36,186 nucleotides of DNA from Alistipes sp. (GCA_019422485.1 JAHZDG010000007.1:39369-75554), one strand, 5' to 3'; shown: positions 22,957 to 30,139, counted from the first letter of the stretch. Notes: a model not told the origin generated them from the sequence alone. A program made the numbers and translations.

Positions 22957-24583
22957 GCGCCAGCTCTACGGCACACCGGGCAAGATTGACCTGGCTGCCG
23001 GAAGCAAGAAGGATCCCGAAATTCCCTATAAGGTGTTCCGCGATGCAGTCAGACATCTGCACCGGCAAGGGGGCCTCACACCCTCTATGCTCGAAGACGC
23101 ACCGATTCTGAAGCTAACAGAAGCGACATACAAGACTCTAAAGGGGGGCGTGAACTTCGGAATTGCGGATAATGAGATCCCGGCAGCGATGGCTGCCAAG
23201 CTCAGTGAGGATGTGTTTGTGTTTTCCGGCTGCAAAACCTATCACGAACTCAAGGAGGCAAGCCTGTTGCTGCGTGACGAACACGGAAAGATAAAACCTT
23301 TCGAGGCATTCAGACGGGATATTGATTCCATCCATCAAAACTATAACCGCAATTACCTGGCATCAGAGTATGACTTTGCGATCAGCTCGGCCCAGTCGGC
23401 CTCAAAGTGGGCGGACATCGTCTCTGATGGAGATGAGTACGACTTGCAATACCGAACGGCCGGAGATGATCGTGTGCGTATCGATCACGCTGTACTCCAC
23501 GGTACCACTCTGCCTTCTTCACACGCCTTTTGGGATAGCTATATGCCACCTAACGGCTGGCGGTGCCGTTGCCAGGTAGTTCAGGTTCTGCGGGGCAAGT
23601 ATCCGCGCAGCAACGGGGATGAAGCAATCAAGAACGGAGAGGCAGCGACCTCCATGCTCGACAAAGAGGGGCGCAACCGGGCGGCCATGTTCCGGTTTAA
23701 TCCGGGTAAACAACAGATCATATTTCCACTGAACCACCCGTACAGGAAAATGATCCCTGAAGAGGCCAAAGAGATAATCAGCAAGCAGGCTACTCAAAAA
23801 TCAGAACAGGAAAAGACCGAAAGAGCGCAGGACCAAAGACAGCTCAGGCTTGCGGATTACATCACTGGAAACCGGGTAACCGAACAGCATGTTCGTGATA
23901 TAATGGAAGCGTATGCTAACACTTTCGCTGAAGACTACAATGGAGGATTGATCAGGGTAGACATCAGTCGCAGCTCGTCGGCGTTTATGTCAAACGGACG
24001 CTATTCGAACCGTCCGGGCAACATCCTGACCATTCATAATGCTAAATTCAGACTGCGTGACCCAAGTGGAGAAATCATTGAATTCAATCCGATTCAGGAA
24101 GTAAAAGGGGCCTTATCTGCCATCAAACAAGGGAATACTCTAACGTTCAATCAGGAGTATGCTATTGAATCCCTTTGGCATGAGACCTTGCACGCGAAAG
24201 CTAAAGGGTGGACAGATTACAACAATAAGACCAATTTAAAAAGAGTGCACATGGAGACCCTTAATCAGTTCTGTGCCCGCAATACCTATCCGGAATTCCT
24301 GAAAAGACTGGGCGGACAGGCTGAACACCAGGCTGAAATTAAAGCTCACGGTTACGGCTATGGAAGTTACTTGCGCAATTTCCGGGCAATGCTGAAACAC
24401 TTTGAAATCGATGAGACAGAGGCCTGTCAATATATTTTACCGCGCTTACTTACAGAATCGTATGAAAAAGCTGGAGAGATTGCAGTAGAATTTCTGTCTA
24501 AAAAAGGAGTGGAAGATGGATCAACGTATATTGACAACCTGGAAAAACCTAATCATATTTACGTAAAACTACTCATGAAGTAG
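22919..24583 (+). CDS. MuF-like head protein with C-terminal HExxH domain, likely made by -1 frameshift from portal
   Basis: From the frameshift point this frame gives 554 residues, or 963 as a portal fusion. The MuF domain (PF04233 type) covers about residues 100-230 of this part: FEAFRRDIDSIHQNYNRNYL, then HAVLHGTTLPSSHAFWDSYMPPNGWRCRC. After a KQATQKSEQEKTERAQDQRQ linker the C-terminal region is more AT-rich and carries ESLWHETLHAKAKGW, a zinc-metallopeptidase HExxH motif (24179-24193). No ATG, GTG or TTG lies close to the expected start; the nearest ATG upstream (22790) adds 43 residues of out-of-frame portal sequence. MuF proteins with C-terminal toxins are known in other phages. A role as injected effector or in head maturation is inference. 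Confidence 0.8.
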   Translation, partial: RLSPSYHILHEGLRQLYGTPGKIDLAAGSKKDPEIPYKVFRDAVRHLHRQGGLTPSMLEDAPILKLTEATYKTLKGGVNFGIADNEIPAAMAAKLSEDVFVFSGCKTYHELKEASLLLRDEHGKIKPFEAFRRDIDSIHQNYNRNYLASEYDFAISSAQSASKWADIVSDGDEYDLQYRTAGDDRVRIDHAVLHGTTLPSSHAFWDSYMPPNGWRCRCQVVQVLRGKYPRSNGDEAIKNGEAATSMLDKEGRNRAAMFRFNPGKQQIIFPLNHPYRKMIPEEAKEIISKQATQKSEQEKTERAQDQRQLRLADYITGNRVTEQHVRDIMEAYANTFAEDYNGGLIRVDISRSSSAFMSNGRYSNRPGNILTIHNAKFRLRDPSGEIIEFNPIQEVKGALSAIKQGNTLTFNQEYAIESLWHETLHAKAKGWTDYNNKTNLKRVHMETLNQFCARNTYPEFLKRLGGQAEHQAEIKAHGYGYGSYLRNFRAMLKHFEIDETEACQYILPRLLTESYEKAGEIAVEFLSKKGVEDGSTYIDNLEKPNHIYVKLLMK

Positions 24584-24805
24584 AATACAGTCGTCTCCAC
24601 GGAAAAACTCGTCACGACGCTCCGGAACATGATTCCACGCTCGCGCAGCATTCTTTTTATCGCCTCGGAGATCAAACAAAAATGCTAAATCGACCCAATA
24701 CGTTTCTTCATCTTCAAAAGATTCGTATTGTTCACGACTAAAGCAATCACATCCAATCTCCTTTAGTTCTTCCGGGGTGACGTTATGTGTGTAGATGGTT
24801 TCCAT
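24569..24805 (-). CDS. Small acidic protein antisense to the MuF 3' end; immunity candidate
   Basis: This 78-residue protein (METIYTHNVTPEELKEIGCD...) is encoded on the strand opposite to all neighbours between MuF and gpG, and overlaps the MuF 3' end by 15 bases. It is strongly acidic with aromatic clusters (YESFEDEETYWVDLAFLFDLRGD). No family is recognised. A perfect -7 box lies directly upstream, so it can be expressed independently of the lytic late genes, for example in the lysogen. Small size, acidity, own promoter and position next to a variable MuF tail fit an immunity protein; that role is inferred, not shown. ATG 24803-24805 is preferred over an upstream TTG. Confidence 0.7.
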   Translation of the reverse strand: METIYTHNVTPEELKEIGCDCFSREQYESFEDEETYWVDLAFLFDLRGDKKNAARAWNHVPERRDEFFRGDDCILLHE

Positions 24806-24811
24806 GATAAG

Positions 24812-24819
24812 CAAATATA
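24812..24819 (-). promoter_or_regulatory. -7 box of the antisense gene
   Basis: CAAATATA on plus reads TATATTTG on minus, an exact TAnnTTTG and identical to the early promoter box at 34489-34496. The predicted start falls at or near the ATG (24805), so the mRNA may be leaderless. Confidence 0.5.
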
Positions 24820-24836
24820 CAAAATTTTAACGAACA

Positions 24837-25382
24837 ATGAATTTTACTCAAAAAATACTGTCAGACCTACGCGTTGAACTGCTCGATGAGTTCGATCGCA
24901 ATTTCGAACGCAAAGGCTTCTTTGATTCCAAATGGCCTGAGGCTCGTTATAAAAACCCTCGTGGATCTCTGATGTTACGATCCGGGCGGTTGCGCAAATC
25001 GATCCGTGGACAAATCCTGAAAAATGGGATCGGATTTTCATCGTCGATGCCTTATGCCTCCATTCACAATCAAGGAGGAAAAATCACGGTGACCCCCAAG
25101 ATGCGCCGCTTTTTCTGGGCTATGTACTACCAAAACCTTTCGGGTGTGTCGTTTTCGATCAAAACCCGCAAAGTGGCTACCGGATCCCGGAAATACGAGC
25201 AGGCCGAGTACTGGCGAAGTATGGCGCTGACCCGTGGCGGGCAGATCACCATTCCACAGCGGCAGTTTATCGGTCACCACCCCCAGGTGGACAAGATTGT
25301 CCGGCAAACGTCGGACCGCTATTTTAAAGAACTGGCGGACGGGCTTTCCGACCGCTTTAAATCCCATTTCAAAACCATTTAA
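24837..25382 (+). CDS. Virion morphogenesis protein (Mu gpG type)
   Basis: The 181-residue protein matches the phage virion morphogenesis family (tail completion, P2 gpS type): RYKNPRGSLMLRSGRLRKSIRG, then YASIHNQGGKITVTPKMRRFFW with the usual IHNxGG motif, and IPQRQFIG near the C-terminus. It helps join head and tail. It resumes the rightward operon after the antisense gene. Confidence 0.82.
   Translation: MNFTQKILSDLRVELLDEFDRNFERKGFFDSKWPEARYKNPRGSLMLRSGRLRKSIRGQILKNGIGFSSSMPYASIHNQGGKITVTPKMRRFFWAMYYQNLSGVSFSIKTRKVATGSRKYEQAEYWRSMALTRGGQITIPQRQFIGHHPQVDKIVRQTSDRYFKELADGLSDRFKSHFKTI
25356..25382 (+). repeat. 11-nt-phased TTTAA box triplet before gp37-like gene
   Basis: TTTAA, TTTCA and TTTAA start at 25356, 25367 and 25378. 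The third is 2 bases from the ATG at 25385. The copy overlaps the last codons of the gpG gene, yet keeps the 11-nt, not 3n, spacing. Confidence 0.5.
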
Positions 25383-25384
25383 AT

Positions 25385-25867
25385 ATGAAACAGGTGTTTA
25401 TCGACGTCGAACGAAAGCTCAAGGGGATAGCCTCTCTACGCTATGTCAGCGAAGACTGGGGGCAACTCAACTTCGAACGACCGCCCGTAAACTATCCGTG
25501 CGCCCTGATCGACCTTGGCGAGGCAGACTATTCCCAGGCTGGCAACAGATCCCAAATGGTTGAAGCTGTAGCCCGGATCACCATTGCGGACATCCGCTAT
25601 CAAGGTATCCATCCGGATGCCCCGAATGAGGACCGCGAGCGGGCTTTCGGAATATTCGATCTAATCGACGAAATAAACCGGGCCCTGCATGGTTTGGATG
25701 GGGACTCCTATACTCCCCTGACTCGTGTGAAGGTCAAAAAAGTGATGCGACCTGACCTCGTACGAGAATTTTTGATAACCTACCGCTTTTCATATACCGA
25801 CACCTCTGCCTCTGAGACCTATCGGCGTGTGGCTGCAACTCCTAACATTCGAATCAAAAGAGTTTGA
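25385..25867 (+). CDS. Head-tail connector/tail completion protein (Mu gp37 position)
   Basis: The 160-residue protein (MKQVFIDVERKLKGIASLRYVSEDWGQLNF..., CALIDLGEADYSQAG, ITIADIRYQG) has an alpha-beta pattern like tail terminators and Mu gp37. It is the last gene of the rightward late operon and converges with a small early gene, overlapping it by 14 bases. The function is inferred from order: gpG then gp37. Confidence 0.72.
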   Translation: MKQVFIDVERKLKGIASLRYVSEDWGQLNFERPPVNYPCALIDLGEADYSQAGNRSQMVEAVARITIADIRYQGIHPDAPNEDRERAFGIFDLIDEINRALHGLDGDSYTPLTRVKVKKVMRPDLVREFLITYRFSYTDTSASETYRRVAATPNIRIKRV

Positions 25868-26102
25868 GCTGCAGGGAGGATGAAGGCTCCTCCAGTAAAC
25901 ACCCCTGCTCACGGAGTTCCCGTTTGTAGTTGGTTTGTACGTACCTCAGGTAGGTTCTATAGCTCATTGGATAAACTGGGTTTACCCACAGCCTCCAAAC
26001 GGCCTTGTAGCAGCGATCGAGACGGCCTACCTCATAATGCTTTCGCGTGATTTCGGCAACAAGCTCAATGCGCTTCAATGTGTTGATATGCTTTTTACCC
26101 AT
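25854..26102 (-). CDS. Last gene of the early/middle operon, basic protein of unknown function
   Basis: The 82-residue product is basic and aromatic (KRIELVAEITRKHYEVGRLDRCYKAVWRLWVNPVYPMSYRTYLRYV) and ends with SSSLQLKLF. It reads leftward after GemA and converges on gp37. In Mu the end of the early operon holds mor, the middle-promoter activator. A small basic DNA-binding role would fit, but no Mor/C motif is recognisable, so this stays a guess. Confidence 0.6.
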   Translation of the reverse strand: MGKKHINTLKRIELVAEITRKHYEVGRLDRCYKAVWRLWVNPVYPMSYRTYLRYVQTNYKRELREQGCLLEEPSSSLQLKLF

Positions 26103-26123
26103 TGCGAAACCACGTTTTTAATT

Positions 26124-26181
26124 TATCTTTGCCTTGGCGGGAAAGGCTCTGTGGCATCGCAAGATCTGCAGGGCTTTTTTT
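26124..26181 (+). terminator. Hairpin with T7 run, preceded by a -7 box
   Basis: GCTCTG (26146-26151) pairs with CAGGGC (26169-26174, one G-T pair) followed by T7. It may end rightward late transcription past gp37. TATCTTTG at 26124-26131, identical to the box at 4484, lies just upstream, so a very short transcript of about 45 nt is another reading. Confidence 0.5.
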
Positions 26182-26701
26182 AATTGACAGGACCGACCGT
26201 ATTTCCAGGCATTGCCATAAATACATGAACCCGACCTTTATCCCGATTATTGTCTGCAGAGGGAGGTTCGGCATCCTGATCGCCATAAAGATCCGGCCTG
26301 CGATAACAATACCCCCGGTCTCGCATACTGCGAAGCTTCCGGGCCAAGGCATCCAGCTCCATTGTGTTCAGGTCATAGAAACACTTGCCTGTCAATTTTG
26401 GACTACGTACAAAAGAATCAACTCGCTCCCATCGAGCACGCTTCGACTCGCCAGGACTTGCATAGTACACACCCAGATCCGTCAACAAACTCAACGCAAT
26501 ACTGCGAGAGCGTCTCAGGGCGGCCTCACCACGAAGTTGTTTTTCCATGGAAAGCCGGTCGATGATTTCTGAAAGCTGGACATCGGTCAAGTCTCGTGTA
26601 CTGGAGACCCCGTATCCGGAAAGTATATCCTCTTTGCGATCCATGATGCCCAAATTGTGAAGCAACGCATGAAAACGACGATTGAGAGCAGTTCTGTCCA
26701 T
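26180..26701 (-). CDS. GemA-like regulatory protein (DUF1018)
   Basis: The 173-residue protein matches DUF1018/GemA: RRFHALLHNLGIMDRKEDILSGYGVSSTRDLTDVQLSEIIDRL at the start and a C-terminal KCFYDLNTMELDALARKLRSMRDRGYCY. In Mu, GemA affects host DNA supercoiling and late gene expression. The gene sits near the end of the early operon in both phages. It begins 15 bases after the DUF4406 stop. Confidence 0.8.
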   Translation of the reverse strand: MDRTALNRRFHALLHNLGIMDRKEDILSGYGVSSTRDLTDVQLSEIIDRLSMEKQLRGEAALRRSRSIALSLLTDLGVYYASPGESKRARWERVDSFVRSPKLTGKCFYDLNTMELDALARKLRSMRDRGYCYRRPDLYGDQDAEPPSADNNRDKGRVHVFMAMPGNTVGPVN

Positions 26702-26716
26702 GGTATTGTATGTGTT

Positions 26717-27043
26717 TTATGAGTTAAGACGACTATCCACCCAGGCGATATCCGATTTTTGATACAGAATTTCCATTTTGCACTCAATGGCAATTTCGGC
26801 TTCTATACGTGCCCCTCGGCTCGTATTCCAATCATCGAGCAGATAAATGGCCTGACACCTGAGAAGCATCGCAATATCTGCAGCCATATGATCCTCCCAA
26901 CTGGCATCATCCGGAAGACCGTTATTCAACGGTGAAACCGGCTCATATCCCATTTTTCGGATCGCACCTTCTGCAGATCTGAATTTCAAGGCAACTTCCT
27001 CGGGGTTTTCTCCACTTATTTTCCCACTGATATAAACTTTCAT
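26717..27043 (-). CDS. DUF4406 protein (nucleoside 2-deoxyribosyltransferase-like fold)
   Basis: The 108-residue protein begins MKVYISGKISGE and contains EDHMAADIAMLLRCQAIYLLDDWNTSRGARIEAEIAIEC, the pattern of DUF4406, a branch of the nucleoside 2-deoxyribosyltransferase-like superfamily. The GARIEAEIA segment is where the superfamily keeps its catalytic glutamate. A role in nucleotide salvage or in sensing modified nucleotides is possible. Such genes are common in Bacteroidetes prophages. A tRNA-like hairpin cassette lies just upstream. Confidence 0.8.
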   Translation of the reverse strand: MKVYISGKISGENPEEVALKFRSAEGAIRKMGYEPVSPLNNGLPDDASWEDHMAADIAMLLRCQAIYLLDDWNTSRGARIEAEIAIECKMEILYQKSDIAWVDSRLNS

Positions 27044-27057
27044 ATTTCCATTTGTTT

Positions 27058-27105
27058 TGCTCCCGGAGGCGGAGTCGAACCGCCTCCATGGCCACCCGCC
27101 GGGAG
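27058..27105 (-). ncRNA. tRNA-like stem-loop cassette 1 in the early operon
   Basis: On the minus strand CTCCCGG pairs with CCGGGAG (outer stem, 7 bp). Inside is a hairpin GGCGG-TTCGACT-CCGCC, which has the 5-bp stem and 7-nt loop of a tRNA T-arm, with a TTCRANY loop. It ends GGGAGCAA, 12 bases before the DUF4406 ATG. D- and anticodon arms are missing: only about 14 nt lie between the 5' stem strand and the T-arm. Confidence 0.45.
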
Positions 27106-27123
27106 TTATTCCCTGGGTTAGGG

Positions 27124-27777
27124 TTACATCCGATTGAACGAAGGCTCTAAACGACGCCAGTTGCCCAGCTTGTCTTTCTCGTAGAAGTAAAAGTTAATAG
27201 CCGCACCTTCGACCACATTACTTTCTTTGAAGAGTTGCATGATGGCAGAATATTCCGGGTTGTTAAACTGAGACTCCATTTCATACAGTTTGCTGATCGA
27301 CTTATAATCGAGGTCTCCATACCGGTTTCTCTCCAACATAGCCATCGCAAGTCGGTACATCGGATCTGACTCGCCATTGCTGCGCCCGCGAATCCACGAA
27401 TTCAGGAACTCAATCAGGCGCGAGGCAGCTATGTCTGCCCGTTCGTCGAAGCCTTTGATCTTATTGCTTTTTACCTCGATTTTGAATCTGTCGTTTTGCA
27501 AAGTATAGCTGCGCTGCTCCGTGCTTTTGAGCATGCCATACTCTTTCATTGTCTCGTAAAATGCTCCGGTTTCATTCACTACCGAATCATGTAGTTCACG
27601 GACGATATCGACTGCCTGCCGCACCTTTCCTTCGATGGTGTTGATGACACCATTTTTGAGGCTCTCGTACGCATTACGGCGAGCCTCTGCAGCTTTCTGG
27701 TCTTCGGCTTTTTTTTGCCGCAGCAATTCTTCCAGTTGTTCAGTGCTCATTTTGCTGATATCTACTTGTTCGCTCAT
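27124..27777 (-). CDS. DUF3164 protein
   Basis: The 217-residue protein matches DUF3164 of Mu-like phages: a long N-terminal coiled segment (STEQLEELLRQKKAEDQKAAEARRNAYESL), KVRQAVDIVRELHDSVVNETGAFYETMKEYG, and FDERADIAASRLIEFLNSWI. The start MSEQVDISK at 27775-27777 is chosen; the frame stays open upstream through a tRNA-like region, which is not likely protein. The function is unknown; the place between B and gemA is shared with other Mu-like phages. Confidence 0.8.
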   Translation of the reverse strand: MSEQVDISKMSTEQLEELLRQKKAEDQKAAEARRNAYESLKNGVINTIEGKVRQAVDIVRELHDSVVNETGAFYETMKEYGMLKSTEQRSYTLQNDRFKIEVKSNKIKGFDERADIAASRLIEFLNSWIRGRSNGESDPMYRLAMAMLERNRYGDLDYKSISKLYEMESQFNNPEYSAIMQLFKESNVVEGAAINFYFYEKDKLGNWRRLEPSFNRM

Positions 27778-27803
27778 AACTGATATGTTTAAGGTTAAAG
27801 TTG

Positions 27804-27948
27804 CGGGAAGGACAGGATTCGAACCTGCGATAGTTTTTTGCTTATGCATGAACAACTTGTCCATAGTTAGGGAATCGACCCAACAATCACCTATATCCAA
27901 TAAGATTTGTATCTGTAATGGATGCACCATCCTTGGCGCTATCTTCCC
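27804..27948 (-). ncRNA. tRNA-like element, possibly a decayed or insertion-bearing tRNA
   Basis: The minus strand holds a near-perfect tRNA 3' part, GCAGG-TTCGAAT-CCTGT (T-arm) then CCTTCCC-G-CAA. About 110 nt upstream lies GGGAAGA, pairing 6 of 7 with CCTTCCC, then TA and a D-arm-like GCGC-N8-GTGC whose loop has GG. The anticodon region is not normal and the total is about 145 nt. It is either a tRNA pseudogene with an insertion or a tRNA-like processing signal. The DUF3164 ATG is 27 bases downstream. Confidence 0.35.
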
Positions 27949-27951
27949 AAT

Positions 27952-28044
27952 CTATTTATTTTTGATCATTTCAATCCGTATGGTTTTACCAGAAAACGCA
28001 ATCCGATTTTCGTAAATCTATCTTTCGATACCCTTATTCTTCAT
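27952..28044 (-). pseudogene. Tiny ORF with in-frame TAG
   Basis: ATG at 28042-28044 overlaps the stop of the beta-solenoid gene as ATGA, a coupling signal. The frame reads 8 codons, meets TAG (28018-28020), then continues for 21 codons ending in a lysine-rich tail (GKTIRIEMIKNK). Other genes here end with TAG, so recoding of TAG is unlikely. It may be a decayed small gene. Confidence 0.3.
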
Positions 28045-28892
28045 TTTGTACTCAATTTCAGGTACCAGCATAAACATCGTAGATTCCTGATATCTTGTAG
28101 CGTTGATGTAGAAGCATCCAAACACTTGGTGTTGATAGCAGAGTTATCCAGTCTATATGTGTTGATCGTAGAAGCATCCAATCCATTGGCGTTGATCGTA
28201 GATATATCACAACTCCATGCGTTGATCGTAGAGATATTGTGGCTCGTAGTGTTGATCACAGAGAAACCACGGCTTTCTACGTTGATTTTAGAGAGATGGT
28301 GACTCTTGGCGTTGATTACAGAGGTATGATGGCTCCATGCGTTGATCACGGAAGAATCCCAGCTCTCTGCATTGATCGTGGAGGTACGATAGCTTTTGGC
28401 ATTGATCACAGAGGAATTCCAACTTTCTACATTGATCGTGGAGGCATGATAGCTCTTGGCGTTGATCACAGAGGAACCCCAGCTCTCTGCATTGATCATA
28501 GAGGAACCATAGCTCTCTGCATTGATCGTAGAGGTATGATAACTCTTGGCGTTGATCATAGAGGAAAACCAACTCTCTATGTTGATTGTAGAGGTTCGGC
28601 AGCTCGTGACGTTAATTTTACCTCTGGTAACCAACAGAGAGCCGACCCCATATTGAATCTCCACATCCTGATTGACCCATATCTGATGCTCGGCAAACTG
28701 CTCTCTGTTCGCCATAATCACATCGACAAAGTCCAGACGTCGGGCGAAAATCATAAATTCCTCTTTTACAAAGGAGATCACCTCTTCGATGCTCTCCGAC
28801 TTGTATAGTCGCTGACACAGTTCTACTCGTGCGCCGTATTTCTTTACAAAGACCAGAAGATCGGTCTTGATTTTTTCATAGTTTGTATTCAT
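28041..28892 (-). CDS. Beta-solenoid repeat protein (10-residue repeats)
   Basis: The 283-residue product has a non-repetitive N-terminus of about 90 residues (KTDLLVFVKKYGARVELCQRLYKSESIEEVISFV, EHQIWVNQDVEIQYG), then roughly 17 tandem copies of a decapeptide of the form S-x-x-S-x-I-N-A-x-S (for example SSVINAKSYH, TSTINAESWG). A hydrophobic Ile and an aromatic residue alternate every 5 positions, as in pentapeptide-type right-handed beta-helices. The start MNTNYEK follows an A-rich leader. It sits in the early operon, between a coiled-coil protein and DUF3164. Pentapeptide proteins can mimic DNA, and a DNA-mimic role is conceivable, but the acidic surface typical of those is not obvious here. 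Confidence 0.8.
   Translation of the reverse strand: MNTNYEKIKTDLLVFVKKYGARVELCQRLYKSESIEEVISFVKEEFMIFARRLDFVDVIMANREQFAEHQIWVNQDVEIQYGVGSLLVTRGKINVTSCRTSTINIESWFSSMINAKSYHTSTINAESYGSSMINAESWGSSVINAKSYHASTINVESWNSSVINAKSYRTSTINAESWDSSVINAWSHHTSVINAKSHHLSKINVESRGFSVINTTSHNISTINAWSCDISTINANGLDASTINTYRLDNSAINTKCLDASTSTLQDIRNLRCLCWYLKLSTK
28110..28615. repeat. 30-bp tandem repeats coding the beta-solenoid
   Basis: About 17 imperfect 30-bp units, each with a GTTGATC or ATTGATC core followed by AGAG. The regular period keeps the opposite strand open for 189 codons (28239-28808), a shadow of the repeat rather than a gene. Confidence 0.8.
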
Positions 28893-28907
28893 TTTTTTCG
28901 TTTTAAA

Positions 28908-28938
28908 ATCCCGGCGGGCCGTCACGGATGGCCGGGAT
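28908..28938 (-). ncRNA. Hairpin in the leader of the beta-solenoid gene
   Basis: ATCCCGGC (28908-28915) and GCCGGGAT (28931-28938) form an 8-bp perfect stem with a small inner CCG/CGG pair. On the minus strand it is followed by TTTTAAAAC, so it could attenuate transcription of the downstream early genes. Confidence 0.4.
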
Positions 28939-28949
28939 GCATCGTGTCA

Positions 28950-29204
28950 TTAGACAGCTGAGATTTTCCCCTTCTCAGTTATAATCGACATCTGCATGGC
29001 AGGATGATGTTGTAAATGATAGAGATCTTTTCGCATACTGCGGATCGAATCGATAGTATTCTGAAGGTGGCGTTGCAGCATATGTAAACGATCTGAAGAG
29101 ATCTGCGTATGGAACTGTTTTATATACCGTTCAGTTTCCTTGGCAACCTTTTCGCGGACTTCAATCAACTCACTCAGGCGAATTATGGACCTTTCCTGTT
29201 TCAT
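28950..29204 (-). CDS. Small coiled-coil early protein
   Basis: The 84-residue protein is nearly all helix: SIIRLSELIEVREKVAKETERYIKQFHTQ and SDRLHMLQRHLQNTIDSIRSMRKDLYHLQ. Its start overlaps the MuB-like stop by 4 bases (ATGA), so production is coupled to the ATPase. It has no named family. A partner role for MuB or in host takeover is possible. Confidence 0.7.
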   Translation of the reverse strand: MKQERSIIRLSELIEVREKVAKETERYIKQFHTQISSDRLHMLQRHLQNTIDSIRSMRKDLYHLQHHPAMQMSIITEKGKISAV

Positions 29205-30139
29205 AACGATTCACATTCAGACTGCATTTCACTCATCCGGATAGCCTTGATCGCCCGTTTGACGGCTCTCAAATCTCTTCCCTTCATCTTGTTGCAGGTG
29301 GCTGCAGCCATTTGTTTGCTAAACCCATTTGCCAACAAAACAGCCTCCATCTCTTTTCGCATATAATCGTCGAAAGCGGCTCGACTCGTTTTAGTCGGAT
29401 CCGGCGTGAATCGGCCATAATCTCGTCCGAATCGGCTGAACAACTCCTCAAATCCGACCTTATTACAGCTGATTCCTCGTTCTATTTTATGTTTCAGTCC
29501 TCCTGCACCAAACAGGCAGATGCCGCAAACGTCTTCCAGATCGTTATACAGACGTTTCACAACCTTGAACACGTTGTCATTCAAATCTCCGGCTTCATCC
29601 AGAATAAGCAGGGGTTTATTCATCTGCTTAACGGATAAAATAGCCGCCTCAAATACTTCATCGATGCTTCCAATCGGGGCGATTCCCGCTGCGGCAGAAA
29701 AGGTCCGTTTGAACTGGGTAGCTTTCGGACATAAAGAACAATCAATATAAAGCACGTAAGGATTTTCACGTTTATAGTGCTGGCAAGCGTATGTTTTCCC
29801 GATGCCTGCGCTGTCGCACATTAAAGAGTACGTAGAGGCAGACTGGCAAACCCTTAGCTGCTCTGTGATATAATCAAACACTGCAGTATGGGCGGCCTCC
29901 AACTTCAACTCCACATCCCTGGTGAAGCCTGCGCGCTGGGCCAATCGCAGCCATTTTTGATCGCCGATCAGTTTCGGGTTCTTTTGCCATGCACCAGTAT
30001 TCAGATTGGATATATCGGCCTCTTTAAATCCGATCGAGGCAGCAAATTTTCGTCCACTTAGACCGCTGCTTTTGTGTAATGCGAGGATGTTGTCTGCAAT
30101 TTGCTTCTTTTCCTCAAGGGTGAAAATCTCTTTATCCAT
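29201..30139 (-). CDS. Transposition ATPase, MuB-like AAA+ protein
   Basis: The 312-residue protein has an N-terminal Cro-like helix-turn-helix (about 1-65: LALHKSSGLSGRKFAASIGFKEADISNLNTGAW) as in MuB. The AAA+ core has Walker A (MCDSAGIGKT, near residue 110) and Walker B (PLLILDEAGDL, near 170), then a small helical C-terminal domain (AFDDYMRKEMEAVLLANGFSKQMAAATCNKMKGRDLRAVKRAIKAI). It would coat target DNA, deliver it to the transposase and give target immunity. It lies directly after MuA, as in Mu. Confidence 0.88.
   Translation of the reverse strand: MDKEIFTLEEKKQIADNILALHKSSGLSGRKFAASIGFKEADISNLNTGAWQKNPKLIGDQKWLRLAQRAGFTRDVELKLEAAHTAVFDYITEQLRVCQSASTYSLMCDSAGIGKTYACQHYKRENPYVLYIDCSLCPKATQFKRTFSAAAGIAPIGSIDEVFEAAILSVKQMNKPLLILDEAGDLNDNVFKVVKRLYNDLEDVCGICLFGAGGLKHKIERGISCNKVGFEELFSRFGRDYGRFTPDPTKTSRAAFDDYMRKEMEAVLLANGFSKQMAAATCNKMKGRDLRAVKRAIKAIRMSEMQSECESL

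Noticed and set aside
27952..28044. TAG reassigned to a sense codon
   Set aside because: Only one tiny ORF has an internal TAG, while the tape measure, MuF and other genes end at TAG, so recoding is not supported.
28110..28615. CRISPR array
   Set aside because: The repeats are contiguous 30-bp coding units without unique spacers, inside an open reading frame.
28239..28808. 189-codon ORF on the plus strand over the repeat gene
   Set aside because: It arises because 30-bp repeats keep all frames periodically open. The minus-strand product has a unique N-terminus, coupled neighbours and a known repeat type.
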